DNA of 64,000 nucleotides from Couchioplanes caeruleus (GCF_023499255.1 NZ_CP092183.1:627501-691500), one strand, 5' to 3'. Positions 10,666-19,748 are shown, counted from the stretch's first letter. Numbers and translations: made by a program. The notes: generated by a model not told the origin, from the letters alone.

Positions 10666-11103
10666 ATGCGTATCGAGCGCATCACCGACGCCGCGGCCGT
10701 CCAGCCGGCCGCGCACCTGTTCGACGGGCCGCTGCTCGCCGACGCGACGGCGAGGTTCCTCGCCGACCGCGGACACCATCTGCTGCTGGCGTACGAGGAC
10801 GGGCGCCCGGTCGGGATGGTCACCGGCGTGGAGATGACCCACCCCGACAAGGGCACCGAGATGTTCCTGTACGAGCTGGGCGTCGCACCGTACGCGCGGC
10901 TCAAGGGCGTCGGTACGGCCCTCGTCGAGGCGCTGGCCGCCATCGCCCGCGAGCGGGGGTGCTACGGCATGTGGGTGGCGACCGAGCAGGACAACGAGGC
11001 CGCACAGCGCACGTACCGCAGGGCGGGCGCCAACGAGGAGGAGCCGTTCCTGCTGCTCTCCTGGGATGTGACTCAGGACCGGTCGGAACCCGGCCAGACA
11101 TAG
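10666..11103 (+). CDS. GNAT-family N-acetyltransferase
   Basis: A 145-residue single-domain GNAT protein that should transfer an acetyl group from acetyl-CoA. The acetyl-CoA pyrophosphate loop is visible as RLKGVGTALVEAL (about residues 79-91), preceded by the beta-4 strand EMFLYELGVAPYA. MTGVEMTHPDKGTEMFLYELGV-like wording and the ending YGMWVATEQDNEAAQRTYRRAGA recall proteins labelled AAC(3)-I-like in databases, but I do not claim antibiotic acetylation. It lies 53 bases after the tRNA with no clear promoter, so it may be co-transcribed. Its last 31 bases overlap the convergent next gene. Confidence 0.85.
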   Translation: MRIERITDAAAVQPAAHLFDGPLLADATARFLADRGHHLLLAYEDGRPVGMVTGVEMTHPDKGTEMFLYELGVAPYARLKGVGTALVEALAAIARERGCYGMWVATEQDNEAAQRTYRRAGANEEEPFLLLSWDVTQDRSEPGQT

Positions 11104-11537
11104 GGCAGGTCGGTCGGGATGTCGCCGAACAGCGGGCGGTAGAAGTCCGGGTCCTTGCGGACCAGGGCCGAGCGGTGGCTGAGGTGCAGGGCGTCGTCAC
11201 CGAGCCACGGGGGGAGCTCACCTGCGGCGGCGAGGTCGTCCTGCGCGCGGATCACGGTGAGACCCCGGGCCGCGGCGGCGTCGGCGCGCATCGTCTCCGC
11301 CGTCGTGTCCGCCCGGCCGGTGGCGACCCAGACGCCGCACATGTCGAGGCCGTAGCGGACGAGCGCCTCCTCGTAGCCGGTCCACATCTTCACCGCGGGG
11401 TGGTGGCGCCAGCCGTACCCGGGCTGGATCAGGCCGCGCAGCACCTGGATGGTCTCGACGCGCTGCTTGCCCAGCCGCTTCTGGTCGAGCGCCCGCGCGC
11501 TGGCGACGAAGTCCGGGAAGGGCAGAAAGGTCTGCAT
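11073..11537 (-). CDS. MSMEG_6728-family conserved protein
   Basis: A 154-residue protein with the conserved actinobacterial pattern MQTFLPFPDFVASARALDQKRLGKQR, HHPAVKMWTGYEEAL and the C-terminal LSHRSALVRKDPDFYRPLF...LPYVWPG. This is the pattern of proteins named MSMEG_6728 family. The LGKQR and HPAVKMW blocks recall small pyrimidine-dimer glycosylases (Pyr_excise), so a DNA-repair role is possible. I cannot support it from sequence alone. It is convergent with, and overlaps, the GNAT gene, and diverges from the ion-channel gene with 77 bases between. Confidence 0.75.
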   Translation of the reverse strand: MQTFLPFPDFVASARALDQKRLGKQRVETIQVLRGLIQPGYGWRHHPAVKMWTGYEEALVRYGLDMCGVWVATGRADTTAETMRADAAAARGLTVIRAQDDLAAAGELPPWLGDDALHLSHRSALVRKDPDFYRPLFGDIPTDLPYVWPGSDRS

Positions 11538-11602
11538 GAGGCAATGATCCGCTCGAGGGGGAGGTGGTCCGTGACCGCCCCATGACGCGGGTGCGGGCTG
11601 GC

Positions 11603-11608
11603 TACGAT
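11603..11608 (+). promoter_or_regulatory. -10 element of a probable leaderless promoter
   Basis: TACGAT, 6 bases, then the ATG at 11615 of the RCK-channel gene. There is no ribosome-binding site. Confidence 0.5.
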
Positions 11609-11614
11609 GCGGCC

Positions 11615-13417
11615 ATGGCCGTCGATCCCGCGCGCGACCCGTCCCGGCGATCGTTCGTGTCCCGGCTGCGCGAGGGGCTGCCCCGCAACGGCGACAACCG
11701 GCCCCACTTCGTGATCTGCGGCGCGGACGCGCTGGTCTACACGCTCGCCGAGGAGCTGGCCAATGCCGGCCACCGGGTCCGCCTGACCGTGGTCGTGCCG
11801 CCGCGGCTGCGCTCCGACGTGCCGGATCTCGCGGCGCTGCGCGGCGTACGCGTCATCCGTGCCGACCGCCTCGACGAGAGCACCTTCCGCTCCGCCGGCT
11901 TGGCGGGCGCGGCCGCGCTGGCCCTGGTGATGCCCGACGACGTCGTCAACCTGCACGCGGCGCTGTGCGCGCAGGCGGTCGAGCCGGACCTGCGGCTGGT
12001 CATCCGGATGTTCAACTCGGGTCTCGGGTACGGCGTCCGCCGCCTGTTCGCCGACTGCGCCGTCCTCTCCGACGCCGCGATGGCTGCCCCGGCGTTCGTG
12101 GCCGCCTCGCTCGGTGAGGTGGCGCCGACCCACGTACGCCTCCCCGGCCGCACGGTCTACGTCGCGCGGCGGGCCGACGTACAGCCGGAGCATGTGATCT
12201 GTGCCCTGACCGCCGCGAACGGCGCCGGCCGGGTCGACGTCCTGCCCGCGGACCCCGAGCCGGACGCCGAGCGGCCCGCCGATCTGGTGCTCGCCGAGGC
12301 GACGGGCCGGCCGGCCGGTCAGGCGGTGGCCGCCCAGCGCCTGGTCCGGGCGCGCAAGCGACGCCGGCACCCGTTCGTGACGTTCGGCCGCGCGCTGCGG
12401 GCGGCGCTGAGCCGCAAGCTCGGCATCGCCGTGATGATCACGCTGGTGGTGACCGCGATCGCCGGTACGGTCCTCGCCCACGCCGACAACGTCGACGGCT
12501 TCTGGAAGTCCATGTACGTCACGCTGCTCACCGCGGTCGGCTCGTCCGACGTGGAGGAGAACCGCAACGCGGTGGCGCAGGCCGCCCAGCTCGTCCTGAC
12601 GATCTCCGGGCTGGCCCTGCTGCCGCTGATCACCGCCGCGGTGGTCGAGGGGATGGTCAACGCCCGGCTGGCGCTGGCGCGCGGCGTCGTCGCGAACCCG
12701 CACCAGGACCACATCGTGCTGGTCGGGCTGGGCAGCGTGGGCACCCGGGTGCTGCGCCAGCTCACCGATCTCGGGCTGGAGGTCGTGGCCATCGACCGGC
12801 GGGCCGACGCGCGCGGCGCGAAGGTGGCCGAGCAGCTGGGCGTACCGCTGATCGTGGGGGACGCCTCGCTGGAGGAGACCCTGCGGTCGGCGTGGATCGC
12901 CACCAGCAAGGCGCTGGTGGTGGTCTCCACCGACGACGTGACCAACCTGCAGGCCGCGCTGAACGCCCGGTCGGTCCGCCCCGACCTGCGCGTGGTGCTG
13001 CGCCTCTTCGACGACGACTTCGCCCGCCGCGTGCAGGACGCCTTCAGCATCGACATCTCCCGCAGCGTGTCCCGGCTGGCCGCGCCGGCGTTCGCGGCCG
13101 CGATGCTGGACCGCGACGTGCTCGCCACCATCCCGGTCGACCGGCACGCGCTGCTGGTCGCCGACGTCAGGATCCTGCCCGGCTCGCCGCTGGACGGCGC
13201 TCCGCTGGAGCGGGCCGACCGGCCGCTGAGCGTACGGGTCATCGGCCTGGTCGCGGCCGGCTCGGAGTGGGTGGACTGGGCGCCCGACCCGCGGCGCGTG
13301 CTCATCGCCGGCGACCGGGTCATGGCGGTCGCCCGGCGGGCGGGGCTGCGGGCACTGACCGAGCAGGCCACCCCGCCTCCGGAGCCGCTGCTGCTGGAGC
13401 CGGAGCAGACGCCTTAG
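11615..13417 (+). CDS. Two-TM ion channel with two RCK (TrkA-N) domains and a non-canonical filter
   Basis: The 600-residue protein (ATG 11615; an upstream in-frame start at 11564 is less likely) has an N-terminal Rossmann/RCK domain (FVICGADALVYTLAEELANAGH). Then come TM1 (KLGIAVMITLVVTAIAGTVL), a pore helix with loop (residues 298-312) and TM2 (QLVLTISGLALLPLITAAVV). A second RCK domain has the intact NAD-type motif GLGSVGTRVL, followed by a TrkA-C-like end. It looks like a ligand-gated cation channel of the inner membrane. Where K+ channels have TVGYG, this protein reads TAVGSSD (residues 306-312), so K+ selectivity is doubtful. It ends convergently with the DUF4032 gene, stops overlapping. 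Confidence 0.85.
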   Translation: MAVDPARDPSRRSFVSRLREGLPRNGDNRPHFVICGADALVYTLAEELANAGHRVRLTVVVPPRLRSDVPDLAALRGVRVIRADRLDESTFRSAGLAGAAALALVMPDDVVNLHAALCAQAVEPDLRLVIRMFNSGLGYGVRRLFADCAVLSDAAMAAPAFVAASLGEVAPTHVRLPGRTVYVARRADVQPEHVICALTAANGAGRVDVLPADPEPDAERPADLVLAEATGRPAGQAVAAQRLVRARKRRRHPFVTFGRALRAALSRKLGIAVMITLVVTAIAGTVLAHADNVDGFWKSMYVTLLTAVGSSDVEENRNAVAQAAQLVLTISGLALLPLITAAVVEGMVNARLALARGVVANPHQDHIVLVGLGSVGTRVLRQLTDLGLEVVAIDRRADARGAKVAEQLGVPLIVGDASLEETLRSAWIATSKALVVVSTDDVTNLQAALNARSVRPDLRVVLRLFDDDFARRVQDAFSIDISRSVSRLAAPAFAAAMLDRDVLATIPVDRHALLVADVRILPGSPLDGAPLERADRPLSVRVIGLVAAGSEWVDWAPDPRRVLIAGDRVMAVARRAGLRALTEQATPPPEPLLLEPEQTP

Positions 13418-14619
13418 ACGGCGCCGACCTCGACGCCCAGCACGGCCTGCTCATCGGGCTTGTGGGCCAGCACGTCGGTCAGATAGGACTGCACCGCCGG
13501 GGCCATTCCCACGTCGCGTCCGGCGCGCTCGGACAGCAGCCACTTGTGCTGGATGATCTGCGAGAAGATCTCCTGCGGCTCGAGCTTGTGGCGCAGGTTG
13601 GCGGGGACCGCGCGGACGACCGGTTCGAAGACCTCGGTCAGCCAGCGGTGGGCGGCCTGCTGCTCGTCGACGAGGTCGCTCTCCGCTCGGTACGCGTCGA
13701 GGTCGTTGAGCAGCTGCCGGGCCTGGTTCTCCTCGGCGTCGAGCCCGGTCAGGCGCAGCAGCCGGCGCGTGTGGTAGCCCGCGTCGACGACCTTGGGGCG
13801 CACCCGGTAGCCGCCGTCCACCGTGGACATGGCTACCTCGGCGACGTCGAAGCCGAGATCGTTGAGGCGGCGGATGCGGCCCTCGATGTCGTGCCGGGCG
13901 TCGCGCGGGACCTCCTGCTCGTACGTGACCTCGTGCCACAGCCGCTCGTAGCGCGCCACGATGTCGTCGACCACCGCCTCCGGGTCGATCGCCTCGTGCA
14001 GCAGCTCGGCGGCCTGCAGGTCCAGGCACTCGCCGAAGATGTTGAGCCGCAGGATCTCGATGTCCTCGCTGCGCTGCCCCTCGGAGAGCTTGGGGTGCAG
14101 GTTCCCGGTCTCGGCGTCCACGAGGTACGCCGCGAAGGCGCCCGCGTCGCGGCGGAACAGCGTGTTGGACAGCGAGCAGTCGCCCCACGAGAAGCCGGTG
14201 AGGTGCATCCGCACGATGAGCGCGGCCAGCGCGTCGAGGAGCCGGTTCATCGTCTCGGGGCGCAGCACGTGCGAGAACAGCGCCCGGTACGGCAGCGAGA
14301 ACTGCAGGTGCCGGGTGATCAGCACGGACTCCAGGGGCTCGCCGTCGGCGTCCGTACGGTCGGTGACGATCGCGACCGCCTTCACGGCCGGGAAGTCGAT
14401 CCGCTCGAGCGCCCGCAGCAGGTCGTACTCCTTCTCGGCGATCCGTTCCCGGGTCTCCTTCAGGGCGTACACGGTGTCGTTGAGCTTGACGAACCGGACG
14501 ATGTGCCGCGAGATGCCCTGCGGGAGCGCGACCAGGTGATCCGCCGGCCATTCCTCGAGCGGAACGTGCCACGGAAGGTCCAGCAGCGCGGGGTCGACAA
14601 GGGCGGAGGTGATGCGCAC
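13414..14619 (-). CDS. DUF4032 kinase-like protein
   Basis: About 401 residues from GTG 14619 (VRITSALVDP); an in-frame GTG at 14661 would add 14 residues. The protein has a protein-kinase-like core: VYALKETRERIAEKEY (Lys and Glu of the N-lobe), ITRHLQFSLPYRALF, a catalytic-loop-like WGDCSLSNTLFRRD and VDAETG in the place of DFG. The C-terminal DUF4032 half is rich in YHTRRLLRLTGLDAEENQARQLLND and HKWLLSERAGRDVG. The family is widespread in actinobacteria and is often called lipopolysaccharide kinase-like; its substrate is unknown to me. It is a single gene facing the channel gene. Confidence 0.85.
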   Translation of the reverse strand: MRITSALVDPALLDLPWHVPLEEWPADHLVALPQGISRHIVRFVKLNDTVYALKETRERIAEKEYDLLRALERIDFPAVKAVAIVTDRTDADGEPLESVLITRHLQFSLPYRALFSHVLRPETMNRLLDALAALIVRMHLTGFSWGDCSLSNTLFRRDAGAFAAYLVDAETGNLHPKLSEGQRSEDIEILRLNIFGECLDLQAAELLHEAIDPEAVVDDIVARYERLWHEVTYEQEVPRDARHDIEGRIRRLNDLGFDVAEVAMSTVDGGYRVRPKVVDAGYHTRRLLRLTGLDAEENQARQLLNDLDAYRAESDLVDEQQAAHRWLTEVFEPVVRAVPANLRHKLEPQEIFSQIIQHKWLLSERAGRDVGMAPAVQSYLTDVLAHKPDEQAVLGVEVGAV

Positions 14620-14731
14620 GAAGCCAGTGTGCACGCTCCGGTCGGCGCGTCGCTGCCGCACGTGGCTCGTTACACAGAAGCGAGATCGCCCGATTGTTGC
14701 TTATGTCGGCGATGTGACGCGAGGGACGGGA

Positions 14732-16096
14732 GTGGATGTGCGACGTACGGTGAGCATCGTCGCCGGGGCATGCGCCGCCCTGGCACTGGCCGGGTCGGCC
14801 GGTGCGGTGGCGTGGCGGTCGAGCGACGAGGGCCGCACGGTCGGCACCTGGCACGAGGGGGCGGGCCCGCTGCGCACCCCCGTCGCGGTCCAGCAGTCCA
14901 CCACCCACAAGGACGCGGCGGCCCCGCAGCCCTCCGCGTCCCCGGCGGCGGTCAGCAAGCCGGCTGCCGGCAAGGGCTCGGCGATCACCGAGTCGGCCAC
15001 GCGGCCCGCCGAGGACGGCCGGCAGAAGGTCGGCGAGCTGCTCGGCATCGACAAGCTGCTCGGGTACGGGTCGCCGGAGCGCGAGGTCTTCCGCTACCCG
15101 GGCGCGTCGTACGTCAAGCTGCACTTCGGCCGCATGATCATGCTGCCCGGCGACTACCTGACCGTCTCGGACGCCACGGGTCAGGAGTCCTACCGGTACG
15201 ACGCGCCGAAGCTGCTCGACCCGGCCGCGCCCTCGGACCGGTGGGCCATGTCGATCACCGGTGACACGGCCGTGCTGGAGCTGCACCGCGGCGGCGGTCT
15301 GGTCGGCTCGCTGCTCGGCCGGCTGGGCGTACGGGTCGACAAGGTCGCCAAGGGCTTCACGAAGGGCGAGCAGGGGCGGGCGCCCGAGGGGCAGCTGCGC
15401 AACCCGAACCGTACGGGCCGCGAGGAGTCGGTCTGCGGCAACGACGAGAGCCGCGACGCCGTCTGCTACCGGTCGGCGGACCCCGTCGCGTACACCCGCT
15501 CCAAGGCGGTCGCCCGGCTGCTGATCAACGGCACCGAGCTCTGCACCGGCTGGCGCCTCGGCACGAAGAACCGCATGCTCACCAACAACCACTGCTTCAG
15601 CACCTCGGCCGACGCGTACGAGACCGAGGTGTGGTTCAACTACCAGTGCGTACGGTGCGGCGGCTACGACGTGTTCAAGCCGACCAAGGTGTGGGGCGAC
15701 AAGGTCCTGTCCACCAGCCACGTGTACGACTACACGTTGTTCACCGTCGAGAACTTCGCGGCGGTGCAGAAGTTCGGCAACCTCACGCTGGACACCGCCC
15801 GCCCGGTCCGCGGCCAGGAGCTGTACGTCCCGCAGCACCCGGCGGGCGAGCCCACCCGCATCGCCGGGCGCCTCGGCGAGAAGGCCGGCACCTGCTCGGT
15901 GACCGACAACGCCTACGACGGGTACGGGCAGAACTCCGACGTCGCCTACTACTGCGACACCGAGGGCGGCTCGAGCGGCAGCCCGGTGCTGTCCCGCAGG
16001 ACCGACAAGGTGGTGGCCCTGCACCACTTCGGCGGCTGCCCCAACTCCGGTGTCCGCGCCGACCTGCTGTACGCACGGCTGAGGACGTACCTGTAG
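14732..16096 (+). CDS. Secreted trypsin-like (S1) serine protease
   Basis: A 454-residue exported protein. The start is GTG 14732 or 14738 behind GAGGGACGGGAG. The signal peptide or anchor is RRTVSIVAGACAALALAGSAGAVAW. After a low-complexity linker and a beta-rich domain (about residues 115-220, YVKLHFGRMIMLPGDYLTV) comes the S1 domain. Its triad is His287 (TNNHCFS), an Asp in HVYDYTLF and Ser415 (EGGSSGSPVL, in place of GDSGGP). Six or more cysteines near the active site suggest disulfides. It is probably an extracellular protease; it sits 29 bases before the PAP2 gene. The 112-base gap upstream (14620-14731) holds its promoter region; nothing else is seen. Confidence 0.85.
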   Translation: MDVRRTVSIVAGACAALALAGSAGAVAWRSSDEGRTVGTWHEGAGPLRTPVAVQQSTTHKDAAAPQPSASPAAVSKPAAGKGSAITESATRPAEDGRQKVGELLGIDKLLGYGSPEREVFRYPGASYVKLHFGRMIMLPGDYLTVSDATGQESYRYDAPKLLDPAAPSDRWAMSITGDTAVLELHRGGGLVGSLLGRLGVRVDKVAKGFTKGEQGRAPEGQLRNPNRTGREESVCGNDESRDAVCYRSADPVAYTRSKAVARLLINGTELCTGWRLGTKNRMLTNNHCFSTSADAYETEVWFNYQCVRCGGYDVFKPTKVWGDKVLSTSHVYDYTLFTVENFAAVQKFGNLTLDTARPVRGQELYVPQHPAGEPTRIAGRLGEKAGTCSVTDNAYDGYGQNSDVAYYCDTEGGSSGSPVLSRRTDKVVALHHFGGCPNSGVRADLLYARLRTYL

Positions 16097-16113
16097 GGGT
16101 TTGCCGGCGACGG

Positions 16114-16119
16114 TAGCGT
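16114..16119 (+). promoter_or_regulatory. -10 element of a probable leaderless promoter
   Basis: TAGCGT, 6 bases, then ATG 16126 of the PAP2 gene. Confidence 0.45.
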
Positions 16120-16125
16120 GGGCGC

Positions 16126-16836
16126 ATGCAGCAGAGCGCCGTCGACACCCGCCCGGACCAGCGCGTACGCGGCTGGTGGCCGGACGTCGTCCTGCTGGCC
16201 GCGTTCGTCGCGCTGACGGTCGCGCTGGCCCGGGGGCACCTGCTCGCCTTGGACGTGCGGGTCGCCGACTGGGTCTCCGACCACCGGCCGGCCCCGCTGT
16301 ACTGGGTCCTGCGGGTGCTGAACTACCTGGGCCAGGGCGGCCAGGTGCTGATGCCGGTCGCGATCCTGCTCGCCGCGCTGGCGGCCTGGCGGCTGCGCTC
16401 GTGGCGGCCGGTGGCGTTGTTCGCGGGCGGGTTCGTGCTGACGTACGTCACGATCGGCCCGCTGAAGATCTGGCTGGACCGGGCCGCGCCGGCGTTCAAG
16501 GGGCCGGACCGGGAGATCCTGTTCAACCCGGCCGCCTCCGGCGTGAACGCGATGAGCTATCCCTCCGGGCACGTCGCCAACGCGCTGGCCTGGTATTACG
16601 TGATCGCCGTGCTGCTCGGGGTGTTGCTGAGCCGGCCGTTGTCGGCGCGCACGAACCTCGCCCTGCGGGTGCTGCCGCCGGCCATCGTCTTCGTCACGAC
16701 GACGTACCTGGCGTTCCACTGGATCACCGACTCGGTGGCGGGGCTGCTGCTCGGCCTGATCCTGGCGCGCCTGCTGGCCCGCGTACCGTGGGGCCTCAGC
16801 CCTGGATCCACTCCCCGGCCCGCATCACCCGCTTGA
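16126..16836 (+). CDS. PAP2-family membrane phosphatase
   Basis: A 236-residue polytopic membrane protein with six predicted spans. The three PAP2 active-site blocks are present: KIWLDRAAP (KxxxxxxRP-like), SYPSGH and the His/Asp pair in AFHWITDSVAG. Members dephosphorylate lipid phosphates such as phosphatidic acid or undecaprenyl pyrophosphate; which one applies is not visible. The final codons overlap the 3' end of nagA on the other strand by 41 bases. Confidence 0.9.
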   Translation: MQQSAVDTRPDQRVRGWWPDVVLLAAFVALTVALARGHLLALDVRVADWVSDHRPAPLYWVLRVLNYLGQGGQVLMPVAILLAALAAWRLRSWRPVALFAGGFVLTYVTIGPLKIWLDRAAPAFKGPDREILFNPAASGVNAMSYPSGHVANALAWYYVIAVLLGVLLSRPLSARTNLALRVLPPAIVFVTTTYLAFHWITDSVAGLLLGLILARLLARVPWGLSPGSTPRPASPA

Positions 16837-17899
16837 CCCGCAGGTCCGCGGAGAGCACCACCAGGTCGGCGCGCAGGCCGGCCTCCAGCGCCCCGACCTC
16901 GTCGGCGAGGCCCAGCGCCCGCGCAGGCGTGGTGGAGGCCATCGCCGAGGCGGTGGGCAGGTCGAGCCCGGCGCCGACCGCCTGCCGCAGCGCCGCGTCC
17001 ATGGTCAGCGTGCTGCCGGCGATCGAGCCGTTGCGGGTCAGCCGGGCCACTCCGCCGGCCACCGTCACGTCCTGGCCGCCCAGCTCGTACTGCCCGTCCG
17101 GCATCCCGGCGGCATCCATCGCGTCGGTGATCAGCGCGGCCCGGTCCGGCCCGGTGGCGTGCGCCGCGAAGCGCAGCGTGCCGTCGTGCAGGTGGGTGCC
17201 GTCGGCGACGAACTCGCAGACCACCAACGGGGAGTCGAGCAGCGCGACGATCGGGCCCGGTTCCCGGTGATGCGCCGGCGGCATGCCGTTGAAGACGTGG
17301 GTGCCGACGGTCGCGCCGGCCGCGACACCGGCCAGCGTCTGCTCGTACGTCGCATCGGTGTGCCCGAGCGCGGCGATCACACCCCGCCCGGCGAGGTAGC
17401 GGACGGCGTCCAGCGCGCCCGGCAGCTCCGGGGCGATGGTGACCATGCGGATCGCGCCCGTACCCAGCTCGACGAGCGCGGTGAGCTCCTCGATCGACGG
17501 ATCGCGCAGGAACGCCGGGTTCTGCGCCCCGCAGCGCACCCCGCTCAGGTACGGCCCCTCGAAGTGGATGCCCGCGATAGCCCCGGCGCGCACGAGCGGC
17601 AGGTACGCCTCGGTTGCGTCCCGCATCAGCTCGTACGGCGAACTGACCAGGCTGGCGAGCATCGTGGTGGTGCCGTGCCCGAGGTGGAACGCCGCGGCCC
17701 GGGCTGCGTCGTCGACGTCGCCGCGGGTGAACGTGTGCCCGCCGCCGCCGTGGCAGTGCAGGTCCACGAAGCCCGGCACGATCACGTCGTCGCCCGCGGG
17801 GTCGCCCGCCTCGACCGACAGGATCGTCGGGCCGTCGAGCTCGACGAACCCGGGCACCACCGCGCCCGGCCGGACGACGTGGCCGTGGATCTTCGTCAC
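16796..17899 (-). CDS. nagA: N-acetylglucosamine-6-phosphate deacetylase
   Basis: A cytosolic amidohydrolase that removes acetate from GlcNAc-6-phosphate, 367 residues. Metal and active-site elements: VDLHCHGGGGHTF (HxH), GIHFEGPYLSG (Glu), AALGHTDATYEQ (His), THVFNGMPPAHHREPG (His) and the catalytic Asp in LITDAMDAAG. It is the third gene of a three-gene operon: SIS isomerase, ROK kinase, nagA. Its GTG overlaps the stop of the kinase gene (GTGA), which implies translational coupling. The set would take an N-acetylated amino sugar through phosphorylation, deacetylation and isomerisation/deamination. Sugar identity (GlcNAc versus GalNAc) is not settled by sequence. Confidence 0.92.
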   Translation of the reverse strand: MTKIHGHVVRPGAVVPGFVELDGPTILSVEAGDPAGDDVIVPGFVDLHCHGGGGHTFTRGDVDDAARAAAFHLGHGTTTMLASLVSSPYELMRDATEAYLPLVRAGAIAGIHFEGPYLSGVRCGAQNPAFLRDPSIEELTALVELGTGAIRMVTIAPELPGALDAVRYLAGRGVIAALGHTDATYEQTLAGVAAGATVGTHVFNGMPPAHHREPGPIVALLDSPLVVCEFVADGTHLHDGTLRFAAHATGPDRAALITDAMDAAGMPDGQYELGGQDVTVAGGVARLTRNGSIAGSTLTMDAALRQAVGAGLDLPTASAMASTTPARALGLADEVGALEAGLRADLVVLSADLRVKRVMRAGEWIQG

Positions 17900-18825
17900 T
17901 GCGTGTTCTCCAGGGAGTCGAGGGCCAGCAGGGCGGCTCCGAGGCAGCCGGCCGTGTCGCCGAGCGCCGCGTGCACGATCCGCGGCACCCGGTGGAAGGT
18001 GATCCGGGCCTCCAGCGCCACCCGCAGCGGGGCGAGCAGCGCCTCCCCGGCCTCGGCCAGGCCGCCCCCGAGCACGACGATGCCGGCGTCGTACAGGGCC
18101 TGCGCGGTGAGCAGGCCGTCCGCGAACGCCTCCACCGCCTCGGTCCACACCCGGTTGGCCAGGTCCTCGCCGGCGGCCGCGCGGATGGCCACGTCGTGGG
18201 CGGTGACCCCGGGAACACCGGAGAGCTCGACGTACCGGCGGCCGACCGCGGAGGCCGACGCGATGGCCTCGAGGCAGCCGCGGCCGCCGCAGTTGCAGGG
18301 TGGCCCGCCCGGCCGCACGATGATGTGCCCGACCTCGCCGGCCGCGCCGTGCGCGCCGGAGAACGCCTTGCCGTCGACCACGTGCGCCGCCGCGATGCCG
18401 GTGCCGATGGCGATGAACAGCACGTGCCGCTGCTCGCGGCCCGCGCCGAGGCGCGCCTCGGCCATGCCGCCCACGCGGACGTCGTGGCCGAGCACCGCGG
18501 GCAGCCCGAGCCGCTGCGACACCAGGTCCTTCAGCGGTACGTCGCGGAAGCCGACGTTGCTGGACCACACGGCCGTGCCGGTCTCCTCGTCGACCACGCC
18601 GGGCACCGCCACGCCGGCGGCCACCGGCTCGAGCCCGTCCGCCCGGGCCCGTGCGGCCAGGCCCTCGGCGATGTCGAGGATGTCGGCGGTGACGGCCCCG
18701 GGCCCGCGCTGCGGAAGCGTGGGATGCCGTTCGGAGTGGTGCACGGTGCCGTCGCGGCGGACGAGGCCGCACTTCATGCCGGTGCCGCCGACGTCCAGCG
18801 CCACCACCACATCCCGGGGTGTCAT
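17896..18825 (-). CDS. ROK-family sugar kinase
   Basis: A 309-residue kinase of the ROK family, predicted to phosphorylate a hexose or N-acetylhexosamine at C6. It has the phosphate-binding loop ALDVGGTGMKCGLVRRDG, the catalytic region GHDVRVGGMAEARLGAG, the second ATP motif FIAIGTGIAAAHV and the ROK zinc motif GH...CNCGGRGCLEAIAS. No DNA-binding domain is attached, so it is an enzyme, not a repressor. ATG 18825 overlaps the SIS gene stop (ATGA), and its stop overlaps the nagA start. The context makes an amino sugar the most likely substrate. Confidence 0.9.
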   Translation of the reverse strand: MTPRDVVVALDVGGTGMKCGLVRRDGTVHHSERHPTLPQRGPGAVTADILDIAEGLAARARADGLEPVAAGVAVPGVVDEETGTAVWSSNVGFRDVPLKDLVSQRLGLPAVLGHDVRVGGMAEARLGAGREQRHVLFIAIGTGIAAAHVVDGKAFSGAHGAAGEVGHIIVRPGGPPCNCGGRGCLEAIASASAVGRRYVELSGVPGVTAHDVAIRAAAGEDLANRVWTEAVEAFADGLLTAQALYDAGIVVLGGGLAEAGEALLAPLRVALEARITFHRVPRIVHAALGDTAGCLGAALLALDSLENTQ

Positions 18826-19748
18826 GGCAGGACGACGGAACGCGTCAGGTTGCGTGGGTGGTCGGGGTCGAGGCCCTGGCTGGTGGCGAGCAGCACCGCG
18901 ACCCGCTGGGCCACGACGAGGTCGGCCATCGGGTCGAGGCCGGTCCGGCCGCCGCCGCGCCAGCTGCCGAGGGCGGCGTACCCGCCGTTGTAGCGGCTGT
19001 GCACGAAGGCCGCGCCGGTCGCCTCGACCTCCTCGCAGAGGCCCGCGGGGATCTCCCCGAACGCCCAGACCACCCGGCCGGGACCGGCGATGGAGATCGG
19101 GCCGTGCCGGTAGTCCATGGCCGGGTACGCCTCGGCCCACCAGCCGGCGGCCTCGCGGCACTTGAGCGCCGCCTCCTCGGCCAGGCCGACGGTCCAGCCG
19201 CGGCCCAGGAAGGTGATCTGCTCGGCCAGCGCCGGGTGCACCGGCAGCGGCAGCCGTACGGCGACCTCGGCGTCGGCGGCGACGGGCTCGATGTCGAAGT
19301 TCAGGTGGGCGCGGACCAGGGCGAGCGCGCTGGTGGCGAAGCGGGTCTGCACCACCGACAGCTCGTCGGCGAAGTCCAGCACGATCGCGTCGTCGGCGTT
19401 CGCGACGGCTGGCTCCCGGCCGTCCGCGGTGATCACGGTGGTCCGGGTACGCCCGCGCAGCGCCTCGAGCAGCTCGAGCACCTCGGTGGTGGTGCCGGAG
19501 CGGGTGATCGCGATGACCCGGTCGTAGCTGCGGTTGAGCGGGAACTCGGAGGCCTGGAACGCGTCGGTGTCGCCGTGACCCTCGCGCTCGCGGAGGGCCG
19601 CGTACGCCTTGGCCATGAACCACGACGTGCCGCAGCCGACCACGGCGACCCGCTCGCCCGGCAGCGGCAGCCCGTCGGAGTCCGCCATCTTCGCCGCCTG
19701 CCGCCAGCAGTCCGGCTGACTGGCGATCTCCACCTTGACGTGACTCAT
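18822..19748 (-). CDS. Double-SIS-domain sugar isomerase/deaminase (AgaS/GlmS-isomerase-like)
   Basis: A 308-residue protein with two SIS domains. The first holds VAVVGCGTSWFMAKAYA and ITRSGTTTEVLELL (phosphosugar-binding SGTTTE); the second holds FLGRGWTVGLAEEAALKCREAAGWWAEAYPAMDYRHGP, a pattern shared with GlmS and AgaS. There is no glutaminase domain, so it should act as a phosphosugar isomerase or deaminase that converts hexosamine-6-phosphate to a ketose phosphate. It is first in the operon and divergent from the DeoR gene. A DeoR-family regulator next door fits induction by a phosphosugar. Confidence 0.85.
   Translation of the reverse strand: MSHVKVEIASQPDCWRQAAKMADSDGLPLPGERVAVVGCGTSWFMAKAYAALREREGHGDTDAFQASEFPLNRSYDRVIAITRSGTTTEVLELLEALRGRTRTTVITADGREPAVANADDAIVLDFADELSVVQTRFATSALALVRAHLNFDIEPVAADAEVAVRLPLPVHPALAEQITFLGRGWTVGLAEEAALKCREAAGWWAEAYPAMDYRHGPISIAGPGRVVWAFGEIPAGLCEEVEATGAAFVHSRYNGGYAALGSWRGGGRTGLDPMADLVVAQRVAVLLATSQGLDPDHPRNLTRSVVLP

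Noticed and set aside
10536..11103. tRNA-linked integrated element
   Set aside because: There is no integrase, no duplicated tRNA 3' end and no change in composition near the tRNA-Thr.
10666..11103. Aminoglycoside 3-N-acetyltransferase
   Set aside because: Resemblance to AAC(3)-I-like annotations is only at the level of the GNAT fold and a few blocks; that is not enough for a resistance call.
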